This document shows, piece by piece, positions 8,290 to 17,111 of a stretch of 40,963 nt of DNA (position 1 is its first letter; each line of letters opens with the position of its first letter). Source of the stretch: an uncultured Bacteroidales bacterium (GTDB lineage Bacteria; Bacteroidota; Bacteroidia; Bacteroidales; UBA932). The translations under genes and the position numbers were made by a program. The notes beneath the pieces were generated by a model. The model saw only the letters and a program-made list of their open reading frames with translations, ran no database searches and was not told the DNA's origin. The stretch covers positions 1-40,963 of the forward strand of contig CAKVDS010000016.1 in assembly GCA_934726455.1 (NCBI GenBank), read 5' to 3'.

Positions 8290-9689
8290 GAAAGATCAGA
8301 ATCGCGGCAGCTGCCCTGTTCTTTGTGGGGATTACGCTGCTTTTTGCCGGCATCGGCAACCAATGGTGGGGATGGATGGCCAAGCTCCAGTTTCTACCGT
8401 CCTGTATGGCCCTGAACTTCGAAGCCATAGCATTCATCTTGCTGCTGACCCTCGTCTTCGGCCGTATCTACTGCTCCGTCGTCTGTCCGATGGGGGTGTT
8501 TCAGGATATAGTCATCTGGTTGCGCAAGACTCTCTCCCCGAAAGGACGCAAGCCCAAGAGGCATTTCGTCAAGGAGCCTCGCATCGTCCGCTATGGCGTG
8601 TTGGTTATCGTTGTCGTAAGTGCTTTGACTTTCAGTCAGTTGCTGCTGACTGCCCTGGCACCGTACAGCGCTTATGGACGCGCTGTGCGGAGCGTCATCG
8701 GTCTCGCCAGTGGGGATAGCATCGCACCGGCACTGCTGATCACAGCATTTGCGACTCTGGCGGTGATAGTGGTCTGCGCCTGGCTCTGGGGACGCGGATG
8801 GTGCAACACAATCTGCCCTGTGGGCTCGGTGCTCGGGCTTGTCTCACGCTTCTCTCTCTTCAAAGTCAGCATTGACAAGAGCCAGTGCGTCTCCTGCCAC
8901 AAATGCGAGAGGGGCTGCAAATCCTCATGCATAGATATAGACACCCACACGATAGACCACAGCCGCTGCGTGGACTGCTTCGACTGTCTGGACAGCTGTC
9001 CGAAGAGCGGCATAAAGTTCCGTTTCTCGCTGCCGGGCAAGGCTGAGGCCAAGACGGAGAGTGTCGATAAGGGACGTCGCGCATTCATGACCACCACGGC
9101 CCTCGTCGGCGGAAGCCTCGCCCTCGGGGCACAGAACAAGCGGCTCGACGGCGGACTCGCCGAGGTGATTGACAAGACCTCCCCGGAGCGGGCCGAAAGG
9201 CTGGTGCCGTTCGGAGCCAGGAGCGTCAAGGATTTCTACGACCGCTGCACGGCCTGCCAGCTCTGCGTGAGCAATTGCCCGAACGGGGTGCTCCGCGCCT
9301 CCACTGACTTAGAGCACTTCCTCCAGCCGCAGATGGGCTATGAAAAGGGCTGGTGCCGTCCGGAGTGCACCACCTGCAGCCAACTCTGTCCTGCGGGAGC
9401 AATCCTCCCTCTCGAAAAAGATGAAAAACTCTCGCACAAGATCGGCACGGCCAAAGTAAACCTGAGTCTGTGCCTCGCGGCCAAGGACGAGGCAGGCTGC
9501 GGCAACTGCGCGCGCCACTGCCCGGCCGGAGCCGTCAGAATGATAAAGGCCGACGGGTACCGCAGAAGCATCCCGGTAGTCGCGGAAGAGCAGTGCATCG
9601 GCTGCGGAGCCTGCGAATACCTGTGCCCGGCAAGGCCGATAAGCGCCATTACTGTAGATGGAATTTCCGTTCACACAAAAAAAGACTGA
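8283..9689 (+). CDS. NapH/NapG-like membrane polyferredoxin (4Fe-4S)
   Basis: A 468-residue protein whose start overlaps the previous gene by 7 bases. The N-terminal half is NapH-like: membrane helices near 8-25, 45-62, 103-125 and 150-170, two Cys-x3-Cys-Pro motifs (CSVVCP near 64-69 and CNTICP near 174-179) and two ferredoxin-type clusters (CVSCHKCERGC and CVDCFDCLDSCP, about 202-240). A twin-arginine-like segment follows (GRRAFMTTTALVGG, R265/R266), then a NapG-like ferredoxin half with CTACQLCVSNCP, CRPECTTCSQLCP, CGNCARHCP and CIGCGACEYLCP. It looks like NapH and NapG joined in one chain, a wire that moves electrons between a membrane donor and an extracytoplasmic acceptor. The next gene, a Tat-exported reductase with clusters, is the likely partner. 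Confidence 0.85.
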   Translation: MLRKIRIAAAALFFVGITLLFAGIGNQWWGWMAKLQFLPSCMALNFEAIAFILLLTLVFGRIYCSVVCPMGVFQDIVIWLRKTLSPKGRKPKRHFVKEPRIVRYGVLVIVVVSALTFSQLLLTALAPYSAYGRAVRSVIGLASGDSIAPALLITAFATLAVIVVCAWLWGRGWCNTICPVGSVLGLVSRFSLFKVSIDKSQCVSCHKCERGCKSSCIDIDTHTIDHSRCVDCFDCLDSCPKSGIKFRFSLPGKAEAKTESVDKGRRAFMTTTALVGGSLALGAQNKRLDGGLAEVIDKTSPERAERLVPFGARSVKDFYDRCTACQLCVSNCPNGVLRASTDLEHFLQPQMGYEKGWCRPECTTCSQLCPAGAILPLEKDEKLSHKIGTAKVNLSLCLAAKDEAGCGNCARHCPAGAVRMIKADGYRRSIPVVAEEQCIGCGACEYLCPARPISAITVDGISVHTKKD

Positions 9690-9690
9690 T

Positions 9691-11031
9691 ATGGACAGAA
9701 GAGAATTTCTCAAGACCGCAGGGCTTGGCGCTGCCGCCGCAGGGCTTGCGGCATGCGCCCCGAAGACGCTCACAGAGGAGAAGACCGGCGTTTCCGACAA
9801 AGGGCTTGACGGCACTATGCCGCAGCACTACCCTGGTGTGGGGCTGCTCGGGTATGGCTGCATGAGGTGGCCTATGGTCGACGGGGATGACGGAAAGAGA
9901 CACATCGACCAGCAGGAAGTCAACCGCCTTGTGGATTTCGCCCTCGAGCACGGAGTCAACTATTTCGACACATCTCCTGTCTACCTCGAAGGCGACAGCG
10001 AGCGGGCCACTGCCGAAGCCCTCAACCGGCATCCGCGCGAGAGCTGGCTTCTCGCCACCAAACTGTCCAACTTCTCGGACGCATCTTATGACAACTCCGT
10101 CAAGATGTACCGCAAGTCCCTGGAAATCTTCAAGACGGACCATGTGGACTACTACCTGCTGCATTCTCTTAGCGGCGGAGAGGATTTCTCAAAACGCTTT
10201 GGCGACACAGGGATCATGGAATTCCTGCTGAAGGAAAAGGCCGCAGGACATATCCGCCATCTGGGCTTCTCCTTCCACGGTGCCAAGAGCGGATTTGACG
10301 AGATGATGGCCCTGCACGACAGCGGAAAATACCACTGGGACTTCGTCCAGATACAGATGAACTACGTGGACTGGACCCATGCCGGCGGACGCAACACCGA
10401 TGCGGAATACCTATACGGGGAACTCGACCGAAGGCAGATTCCGATCGTGATCATGGAGCCGCTGCGAGGAGGGCGTCTGGCCGACATGCCGGCCGGAACA
10501 GCTGATCTTTTGAAGGCCAAGGCCCCGGAGGACTCGCTCGCCTCGTGGGCGTTCCGCTTCGTCGGCAGCTATCCTCGAGTACAGGTGGTGCTGAGCGGCA
10601 TGACCTACATGGAGCATCTTCAGGACAACCTAAAGACGTTCCTCAACTTCAAGCCGGTGACCGACGAGGAGAAAGCCCTTTTGGAAGAGGTCGCCGACAG
10701 GCTTGAGAACTACCCGCTCGTGCGCTGCACCGGCTGCCAGTACTGCATGCCGTGCCCTTACGGCATCAACATCCCTGCCATCTTCCGCTTCTACAACGAC
10801 AGCGTCAACGCCGGCACCTACGTGACCGGCAAGGAGCAGAAAGGCTACGCCAAGGCCCGGCGGAATTACCTTCTCGCTTACAACAAGGCCATCCCGGCGG
10901 TCCGTCAGGCAGACCACTGCATCGCCTGCGGCAAATGTGTGGGCGCCTGCCCGCAGCACATCGCCATTCCGCGCGAACTGCGCCGCATCGACCGGTACAT
11001 CGAGAGCCTCAAGCGCGAGACGCTGGAGTAG
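9691..11031 (+). CDS. Tat-exported aldo/keto reductase with C-terminal 4Fe-4S clusters
   Basis: A 446-residue protein starting at the ATG at 9691, one base after the upstream stop. This start yields MDRREFLKTAG, a clean Tat signal, followed by a lipobox-like LAAC (C22), so it is probably a Tat-exported lipoprotein. The middle is an aldo/keto reductase barrel with the usual tetrad region: D in NYFDTSPVYLEG, the following Tyr, K in LATKLS and H in LGFSFHG. The C-terminus carries two cluster motifs, CTGCQYCMPCPYGI and CIACGKCVGACP. With the polyferredoxin gene immediately upstream, the enzyme probably receives electrons through clusters rather than soluble NADPH only. The substrate cannot be read from the sequence. 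Confidence 0.88.
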   Translation: MDRREFLKTAGLGAAAAGLAACAPKTLTEEKTGVSDKGLDGTMPQHYPGVGLLGYGCMRWPMVDGDDGKRHIDQQEVNRLVDFALEHGVNYFDTSPVYLEGDSERATAEALNRHPRESWLLATKLSNFSDASYDNSVKMYRKSLEIFKTDHVDYYLLHSLSGGEDFSKRFGDTGIMEFLLKEKAAGHIRHLGFSFHGAKSGFDEMMALHDSGKYHWDFVQIQMNYVDWTHAGGRNTDAEYLYGELDRRQIPIVIMEPLRGGRLADMPAGTADLLKAKAPEDSLASWAFRFVGSYPRVQVVLSGMTYMEHLQDNLKTFLNFKPVTDEEKALLEEVADRLENYPLVRCTGCQYCMPCPYGINIPAIFRFYNDSVNAGTYVTGKEQKGYAKARRNYLLAYNKAIPAVRQADHCIACGKCVGACPQHIAIPRELRRIDRYIESLKRETLE

Positions 11032-11043
11032 CGAGCCCACTTC

Positions 11044-11070
11044 CCTACTCGCCCGCGCAGGTAGGTTTTT
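11044..11070 (+). terminator. weak intrinsic terminator after the aldo/keto reductase
   Basis: CCTAC at 11044-11048 pairs with GTAGG at 11061-11065, with a GC-rich loop, directly followed by five T at 11066-11070. The short stem makes it a modest call, but it sits 13 bases after the last gene of the plus-strand operon. Confidence 0.45.
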
Positions 11071-11073
11071 GAC

Positions 11074-11108
11074 AAAAATGTCCGGCCAGAGGGGTATCTG
11101 ACCGGACA
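11074..11108 (-). terminator. intrinsic terminator at the end of the left surface-protein arm
   Basis: TGTCCGG (11079-11085) pairs with CCGGACA (11102-11108), extended inward by CAGA/TCTG. On the minus strand the stem is followed by TTTTTG. It lies 28 bases beyond the stop of the PorV/PorQ-like gene and ends the left arm. Confidence 0.75.
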
Positions 11109-11135
11109 AAAAGCCGAGGGGATGCCACACGGCTA

Positions 11136-12059
11136 TCAGAAGCTGTAGCCCAGTCCGAAGGTCATGGTGCCGCCGAGAGCTTCGGAAGCGAAGAGGTAGG
11201 AGGCGTTGAGCTCAACGCCGAAGAACTTCACTCCGAGGCCGGCAGAAGCGAAAGACGGCAGCACGGCAGTCTCAGGCCCATAATGATACCCCGCACGGGC
11301 AAAAACCATATCCTTGAACGAATACTGCACGCCGGCAGCAGCCATCACGCTGCCGACAAACAAATAGTCCAGGTCAGCATCCACTTTGAGAGTGTGAGCC
11401 TCAGACAGCGACCTCGTCCAGTCGACTCCTAAGCGTGCGGAAGCCGGGAGAGACCAACTGTTGCCATCGGCGCCCTTGACTTTACTTCCAAGCGAAGCAG
11501 CGCCGGCAGTGATGTTGAAGTCGGAGAATCTATAACTCAGGAAAACATCACCACAGAAAGCACTGTATGAGTCATCACTGGTGAGTTTCTGCGAAGCGAA
11601 GCGGACATTGACACCGGCAGAGAGATTGTCAATGATTTTAACACCGAAGCCGAGCCCCGCAGAAAGCAGGGATGGCTTGAATGTGCCGGCAGGGTTGCCG
11701 GTCTCGTCAGTGAGGCTGTACTCCTCGCCATTCTGCATTGTGCCGGCCACTGAAAGACCGAAGCGCTCTCCAAGTTTAAAGCCTGCACCCAGTCCCATAT
11801 TGGTACCGGAAGCCCCGTCCGGAGCCCAACTCTGATATGAAGCGCCGAAATCCAACTTCTTCTCCGAGAGAGGAATGACAGAAGAATTGCGCAGGGCAGA
11901 CCATGCCGTCCCGCTCGTAGAGGCAAGGCCGGCGAAACCCATTCCGGCGGATACAGGATCTTGTTCGACTCTCAACGACGGCATCGCCGTCTGAGCAGAC
12001 ACTGCCCCGGCTGAAAGCAGGCAGGCAGCTGCCAAAACGATAATATTCTTATGTTTCAT
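11136..12059 (-). CDS. PorV/PorQ-like outer membrane beta-barrel protein (left arm)
   Basis: A 307-residue protein with a signal peptide (MKHKNIIVLAAACLLSAGAVSAQ, cleavage after the AQ region) and alternating amphipathic strands to a C-terminal GLGYSF, a typical BAM recognition end. Sequence style and the N-terminal segment with WSALRNSSV fit the PorV/PorQ family, barrels that in type IX secretion accept cargo carrying a C-terminal domain. The start is the ATG at 12059, sharing one base with the stop of the S8 protease gene (TGATG), so the two are translationally coupled. The last 55 residues are nearly the same as those of the right-arm copy (33240-34133). Family call is by pattern only. Confidence 0.75.
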   Translation of the reverse strand: MKHKNIIVLAAACLLSAGAVSAQTAMPSLRVEQDPVSAGMGFAGLASTSGTAWSALRNSSVIPLSEKKLDFGASYQSWAPDGASGTNMGLGAGFKLGERFGLSVAGTMQNGEEYSLTDETGNPAGTFKPSLLSAGLGFGVKIIDNLSAGVNVRFASQKLTSDDSYSAFCGDVFLSYRFSDFNITAGAASLGSKVKGADGNSWSLPASARLGVDWTRSLSEAHTLKVDADLDYLFVGSVMAAAGVQYSFKDMVFARAGYHYGPETAVLPSFASAGLGVKFFGVELNASYLFASEALGGTMTFGLGYSF

Positions 12060-14704
12060 CACTTCTTGACTATGTTTTGCTTATACTCCTTGTCCCCGAT
12101 CTTGACAGAGACCACATATCTTCCCGGTGCTTCGCCCGACATGTCCACCACGAGAGGGTCGAGGATGCTTACATCTGTCACCGTCTCGTAGATCAGTCCT
12201 CCAGTCTCAGAGCGGATGACTACTTCTGTTGAAGCCTTGACTCCAGTACCGATGTTGAGTTTGTCAACCACCGGGTTAGGATAGGTCGTGACAGGCTTTT
12301 CCGGATCAGGAATAGCCACGCGGAAACTGAACTCCGCCGTCTTGTTCTTGGCATCGGAGGCGATCACGGTAACATTGGTCATACCATAGTCCAGAGCTGT
12401 TCCGTTGAGGATATTGCTCTTAGGGTTGATGTGGAGCACGGCGACATTCTGGTTCTTCACCGTGTATTTAAGGGTCTCCCCGTCAGGATCTTCCACATAT
12501 TGAGACATGTCTATGGCGAACTTCTCGCCCGGAGAAGCGAGGATCATGTCATCAATCTGCTTGATCACCACAGGCGGATGGTTCTCGAGAATCTCGAATG
12601 TCACAGTATAATCAGTGCTGTCCCACTTGTCGCTTGCGAGGATATGGGCCGTATATACGCCCGCATCGGCCAGAGGGCCACTTATCTTGAGCTCGTACTG
12701 CCCGCTTACCGCGTTTTTCTCAAAAGTATCGGCAGATGAAGTGGCAGCCTGATACTTGACAGTAAACGCATGCCCGTCCGGATCATAGATATTGAACGGA
12801 ACCGTGAGGGTATTGTGAGAGCGGATCTTGTAGTCTCCTGTGTAACTGGTCTCGATGACCGGAGGATTGTTCGGCAGGGTGCTCACCGTCTGGACTTCCC
12901 CAAGTCCGGAGAAGTTGCGTCCATAGCTGAAAGCGCAAATCGACACAGCGTATTCAGTGTTGAAATCAAGATTCTCGATGCTGCCGCTGAGCTGTGCTCC
13001 CGATGCAGCAGAACCGCTGTAGACAACGGAGCTCACCACCCCGGAAGGGAGGTTGTTGAAATCAAGCCCCTCAAGGAGACTCTTGTCCTTAGTGGCAAGG
13101 AGAATGAAGCCGTAGGCATTGTTGCCGTCTTTGTCAGCAGTCAGCGACCAGCTGAAATTTAGATTATTGGCTCTTGCCTCGACTTTGAGATCACTCACAG
13201 GAGCAGGGGCCTGCGAACCGCCATAGACGATGGAGCCGAGAGCATCCACAAGCGGACCTATCCTGGTGCTGGAGGCAAGAGCATTCTTGCGGGCACCGTT
13301 GATGAGCCTCTCCTTGAGCATGTCGTTGGTGAAGCCCTGGCCGCCATAATACGAAACTATGAGCGCAGCCACGCCGGACACATGCGGACATGCCATGGAA
13401 GTACCCTGCATCCAGCCGTACTTGCTGCCCGGAAGGGTGCTGTAGACCTGCCCGTTGCCGTAGTAGGCATCCCCACCCGGAGCGGCGATGTCCACCCAGT
13501 CCCCGTAGTTGGAGTAATAAGCCCTGTTGTAGTCAGGACCGATAGAGCCCACCGCTATGACAGGCTCGTAGTTGGCCGGGGCGCCGTACTCGATGGCATC
13601 ATTGCCGGCGGCGAAGATCACCACGCCACCCTTCATCGGGGAGTTCGGAAGCTGGTTGCCGGCATTGTCACAGCCCGCATATTTGATGAAGTAATCCACA
13701 GCCTCCTTCTGGGCTGCGCTGATCTTGCCAGCCTTGGCGGCTTCAAGCTCGCTTCCGGTCACCTTGCCGTCGCCGTTGTAGTCGTAATTGTAACCCCAGC
13801 TGTTCTGGGAGATCACGGCGCCGTTGTCAGCGCCCCACTTGATGGCAGCGGCAGTATCTCCCCCGCGGTCATTGCCGTCTGCTCCGGTCTCGAAAATCTG
13901 GCAGGACAGCAGGCGCACGCCCTTGATGCCCTTGGCGGCATCACCGCCGGCGATGCCCTCTACGCCCTTGCCGTTGTTGTTTATGGCACCGATGGTGCCG
14001 GCCACATGGGTGCCATGATCATGCGCACTCACCTGACCTCCGGAGACGAAGTTGCGTCCGCCGACATAGGCATCAGCAAGATCCTCGTGATTGAAGTCGA
14101 TGCCGCCGTCAACCACGCTGACTATCACCTTCTCGCTGCCGACAGTATATTTCTGCCAGACAGGAAGCACGTTGATGTCGGCACCTGACTTGTGCTTGGA
14201 TGTGAGGGTGCCGTCGTTGTGGTAGTGCCACTGGTATTTAGCGTACGGATCGTTGAAGTACGAAATCTTCACCACCGGCACGGGCTCTGCTATGACAACT
14301 CCCGGGATGGCCCCGACTTCCTGCGTGGCCTTGGTGACGCTGACCGGCTTGCGGTAGTTGACCTTGTACCAGCGATGCAGGCCCTCGGCCCTTGTACGCG
14401 GTTCGAATTCTCCCGCATACGGGAAAAGACGCTCCATGGATTCAATGCCAAGCTGTTCATAAAGAGCAGCTACCTCCGGAGAGGATGCCTTGGTGACGAT
14501 GCCCTCGGCGGCAAGATCCTTCTCTATGAGGGCCGCCGTCTGCTCGTCAAAATTGATGTTGAGTGTGCCTTGTTCGTATGCAGCTTCCTGCGGTGAAACG
14601 CCGGCGGCCTCTTCTTCAGAAGACGGCACGGCCTCCCTGGAGCAGGAGAAAGCCGCAGCAAGAGCCGCGCATACGAGCGCGAGTGATAAAAGATTTCTCT
14701 TCAT
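12059..14704 (-). CDS. S8 (subtilisin-like) serine peptidase with T9SS-type C-terminal domain (left arm)
   Basis: An 881-residue exported protease. The signal peptide ends at a lipobox-like Cys (C21, AFSC). Residues about 45-145 look like a pro-domain. The catalytic domain shows D199 (VSVVDGGIDF), H233 (HDHGTHVAG), oxyanion N368 (FAAGN) and S436 (GTSMACPH), so it should be active. A fibronectin III-like region (about 505-610) and Ig/cadherin-like repeats (about 620-795) follow. The last 75 residues start with YPNPVVDKLNI and end in a basic VKK, the form of a type A T9SS sorting domain. It is coupled to the PorV/PorQ-like gene downstream. A paralogue occupies the matching place in the right arm. 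Lipobox plus T9SS domain is an odd pairing of signals. Confidence 0.88.
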   Translation of the reverse strand: MKRNLLSLALVCAALAAAFSCSREAVPSSEEEAAGVSPQEAAYEQGTLNINFDEQTAALIEKDLAAEGIVTKASSPEVAALYEQLGIESMERLFPYAGEFEPRTRAEGLHRWYKVNYRKPVSVTKATQEVGAIPGVVIAEPVPVVKISYFNDPYAKYQWHYHNDGTLTSKHKSGADINVLPVWQKYTVGSEKVIVSVVDGGIDFNHEDLADAYVGGRNFVSGGQVSAHDHGTHVAGTIGAINNNGKGVEGIAGGDAAKGIKGVRLLSCQIFETGADGNDRGGDTAAAIKWGADNGAVISQNSWGYNYDYNGDGKVTGSELEAAKAGKISAAQKEAVDYFIKYAGCDNAGNQLPNSPMKGGVVIFAAGNDAIEYGAPANYEPVIAVGSIGPDYNRAYYSNYGDWVDIAAPGGDAYYGNGQVYSTLPGSKYGWMQGTSMACPHVSGVAALIVSYYGGQGFTNDMLKERLINGARKNALASSTRIGPLVDALGSIVYGGSQAPAPVSDLKVEARANNLNFSWSLTADKDGNNAYGFILLATKDKSLLEGLDFNNLPSGVVSSVVYSGSAASGAQLSGSIENLDFNTEYAVSICAFSYGRNFSGLGEVQTVSTLPNNPPVIETSYTGDYKIRSHNTLTVPFNIYDPDGHAFTVKYQAATSSADTFEKNAVSGQYELKISGPLADAGVYTAHILASDKWDSTDYTVTFEILENHPPVVIKQIDDMILASPGEKFAIDMSQYVEDPDGETLKYTVKNQNVAVLHINPKSNILNGTALDYGMTNVTVIASDAKNKTAEFSFRVAIPDPEKPVTTYPNPVVDKLNIGTGVKASTEVVIRSETGGLIYETVTDVSILDPLVVDMSGEAPGRYVVSVKIGDKEYKQNIVKK

Positions 14705-14710
14705 ATTGAA

Positions 14711-15400
14711 TTATTGTTGATTGTCTGCAAGATAGTCCACCAGCACTATGAGAGACACCGGTTCTTTCCACTTGATCTTGTTGGACTTGAGGAAGGTCTT
14801 GAGTTTAGCCTTGTCGATGCCGGGCATGTCCTGAACTTCACGTTTGGTAGCAAGCACCGACCTTCCGCCAAAGACGAGATAGAGTTTCTTGTTGAGGGTA
14901 AGCACCTTGCCGTTTTCCTTGGAGTTCTTGAGCTCCATGTGGTTCATGTTGGTCCTTGTGCCACCGATGCCCTCAAGAGAGCTGAGGGCCGTCGTGGCAG
15001 TTGAACTGGATGAGGAGCCATAGGCCCCGCCCGTCTCGTTGAGACGCGCGTAGTCTATACTGATGTCTTCTGCGACAACGCCTTTGTCCGATTTCTGGAG
15101 GACCTTCATCATTTTACCAGCCGCATTGATGTAGACATCGTTGCCGATCTGGACAGAGACAACCTCCACGACTGAAGCCTGCTTGACCATGTCCCCGTCG
15201 ATGAAATGGACTCTGCTGTCATCAATGCAGATATTATACTTGCCCTCAACAACCTTGCCAGTGTTCATCACCAGCTTGCCCGGCATGAAGTCTTCGTAGA
15301 TATAGGGCCAGGTGGTGGTGGGCTCGAATCCCTGCGCCGCACAGAGCACGGCGGACAGCGCAAACAATGCCGCTGCGATGAAAGTTTTAAGTGTTTTCAT
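14711..15400 (-). CDS. exported protein of unknown function (left arm only)
   Basis: A 229-residue protein starting at the ATG at 15400, which places a proper signal peptide (MKTLKTFIAAALFALSAVLCAAQG) at the N-terminus; an upstream in-frame ATG would add eight residues before it. The mature part begins with short strand-rich stretches (MNTGKVVEGKYNICID, VHFIDGDMVKQASV), then a Ser/Thr-rich linker (GSSSSSTATTA, about 140-150), then a basic C-terminal half. I do not recognise a family. It lies 6 bases upstream of the S8 protease gene and directly after a terminator, so it opens the distal part of the left arm. The right arm has no counterpart. A helper of the protease or its surface attachment is possible but unsupported. 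Confidence 0.7.
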   Translation of the reverse strand: MKTLKTFIAAALFALSAVLCAAQGFEPTTTWPYIYEDFMPGKLVMNTGKVVEGKYNICIDDSRVHFIDGDMVKQASVVEVVSVQIGNDVYINAAGKMMKVLQKSDKGVVAEDISIDYARLNETGGAYGSSSSSTATTALSSLEGIGGTRTNMNHMELKNSKENGKVLTLNKKLYLVFGGRSVLATKREVQDMPGIDKAKLKTFLKSNKIKWKEPVSLIVLVDYLADNQQ

Positions 15401-15422
15401 GATATGGACTTTTATAACGGAC

Positions 15423-15452
15423 AAAACTGCCCCGGCGCGGGCCGGAGCAGTT
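15423..15452 (-). terminator. intrinsic terminator between lipoprotein and protease sections, left arm
   Basis: Arms at 15425-15436 and 15441-15452 form a 12-base stem with one mismatch around a GCGG loop. Read on the minus strand the stem ends in GCAGTTTTGTCC, giving a short U tract. It separates the susCD-lipoprotein genes from the protease section; no consensus promoter is visible just downstream. Confidence 0.65.
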
Positions 15453-15470
15453 GAGCCTTATTTAACAGTC

Positions 15471-17099
15471 TTATTTGACGACTTTTGCGTCAAGGCCGAA
15501 AGCCTTTTTCGCAGCGGATACGGCACTGGCCTTTGCACTGCCGCCCTCTGTAGTCTTAGATGCTGCATAAGTATATACTCCATCGTACCACATCGCAGGT
15601 GATCCGCCTTTATATCCGAGGAATCCGAAACGATCCGAATTCACAAGTTTTCCAACCTCAGGCATTTGAAGAACGATAGGGAGAGTTGTACTGTACAGGA
15701 AACTTGAGCCCTGAATTACGGCGCAGACCAACTTTACATTGTAGGTGACACCCTCATCCTCGAAGTCGAAGCAGTCCTGAGCAGGGTCGATTGAAATTTC
15801 GCCGCTTTCAGGAGTGAATGTGGCATATACAGGCTTGGTCAACTGGAATCCGCAAAGAGAAGTGAACATGACATTGCCCTTCTTCTCATCATCGCTGGCT
15901 ACGATGACATCACTGCCACCATAGTAGTTTCCATCAAATACTGACCTGTACTGTGCAGCATATGTTCCGAGCACATCCTCAAGTTTGTAGTCATAAGCAT
16001 ACGCAAACTCGGTAGTCCACTCGGCGTTGGTGTTGCCGTAGTAGTCCTCGAAGGTACCGGCAGCTATCTTGACTGCTACATCGCTTCCTCTTGTAGGCTC
16101 CGTTGGAAGATATACTACGACTTTCCCTGCTGACTTGACATAACCGAAGTCTGAATTCGGGGTAAGATCATAGATAACAGTTTTGCCCGTTTCGGAATAT
16201 GTGGCTGAACCTGTCTTCTTGGAGTAGGTATAGCCGTATCCGTATTCTGAGCCGAAGTCAACCATGAGAGGAGTGTTCCAATCCGTCATAGTAGTAACGT
16301 CCGACTTTCCGAGACTGAACTCCTTGAGCTTGTTCTGGGCATAAATGTTACTTCCCTCCACTTCATACGTGGAAGAGTTCAGTTTGGCAGAAGATGCCAG
16401 GGCGACAGACTTGTTGCCTGCATAGTCCACGAATGCACCTTCAGCGACATCAACTGAGTACCAGGCACCGGCAGGGAGTTTGAACTCTATGGTTGCAGTT
16501 GCGTCCTTGATCTCGGTCACAGTGCCGGTCACAGTACCGACAGGAGTACCGTTGATGAACTCAGGATCATTGAGAGCATAGTACTTCGCTGTGATTTCGC
16601 CGTCCGCCTTCTTGATGTTCTCGGAGAAGACAAGCTTTATCACGCAACTGTCAGCGCTGAACCTCGCAGGTCTCGGAGCCACCTTGTCTGAAGTCTGGAA
16701 TGTAACGCTGGCCACGCTGGATGGGATCCCGGTGGAACTTCCGGCCACTGCGTAGATGACATACGGAGTGTTAGGAGCAAGCCCCTCAACAGTGAGGGTC
16801 TTGCTCTTTGAGAGATGCCAGTCGATAGTGCCCTGGGCCACGCTCTTGTAGGAAACGGAGAAGAGGGAAGCAGAGTCGAGTGCCTCTACCACATCACTTT
16901 GGTCAACGAGGTATGAGTAGTAGGTCGCCTCGCTCTTCGGGGTGAGTGTGAAGGTCACAGCATTGTCCTCCACAAGTTTCACCTCGATGTCGATGCCGTC
17001 GGATTTGACCTCCGGCGTAGCGCTCTCCGTAGGACCGTAAAGGTCATTGCAGGCCACAAGGAGAGCCGCTGCTGATATGAGTGTAAATATCTTTTTCAT
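15471..17099 (-). CDS. Ig-like multi-domain surface lipoprotein (left arm only)
   Basis: A 542-residue protein with a short lipoprotein signal (LLVAC, C17). The mature chain looks like several beta-sandwich modules: a fibronectin III-like domain (about 35-135, with VEGLAPNTPYVIYAVAGSS), an SbsA/Ig-like domain (about 145-245, APRPARFSADSCVIKLVFSE), another similar unit (about 245-365) and a C-terminal lipocalin-like or discoidin-like region starting with LGTYAAQYRSVFDGNYYGG. No enzyme motif is seen. Lying after SusC, SusD and a Calx-beta lipoprotein, it occupies the place of SusE/SusF-type accessory binding proteins and is probably surface exposed. There is no counterpart in the right arm. Confidence 0.75.
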   Translation of the reverse strand: MKKIFTLISAAALLVACNDLYGPTESATPEVKSDGIDIEVKLVEDNAVTFTLTPKSEATYYSYLVDQSDVVEALDSASLFSVSYKSVAQGTIDWHLSKSKTLTVEGLAPNTPYVIYAVAGSSTGIPSSVASVTFQTSDKVAPRPARFSADSCVIKLVFSENIKKADGEITAKYYALNDPEFINGTPVGTVTGTVTEIKDATATIEFKLPAGAWYSVDVAEGAFVDYAGNKSVALASSAKLNSSTYEVEGSNIYAQNKLKEFSLGKSDVTTMTDWNTPLMVDFGSEYGYGYTYSKKTGSATYSETGKTVIYDLTPNSDFGYVKSAGKVVVYLPTEPTRGSDVAVKIAAGTFEDYYGNTNAEWTTEFAYAYDYKLEDVLGTYAAQYRSVFDGNYYGGSDVIVASDDEKKGNVMFTSLCGFQLTKPVYATFTPESGEISIDPAQDCFDFEDEGVTYNVKLVCAVIQGSSFLYSTTLPIVLQMPEVGKLVNSDRFGFLGYKGGSPAMWYDGVYTYAASKTTEGGSAKASAVSAAKKAFGLDAKVVK

Positions 17100-17111
17100 T
17101 GCATCAATCTA

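Noticed and set aside
13382..14188. A 268-codon plus-strand open frame across the left S8 protease
   Set aside because: Antisense shadow; low complexity rich in V, G and H as expected from the reverse of a conserved protease gene.
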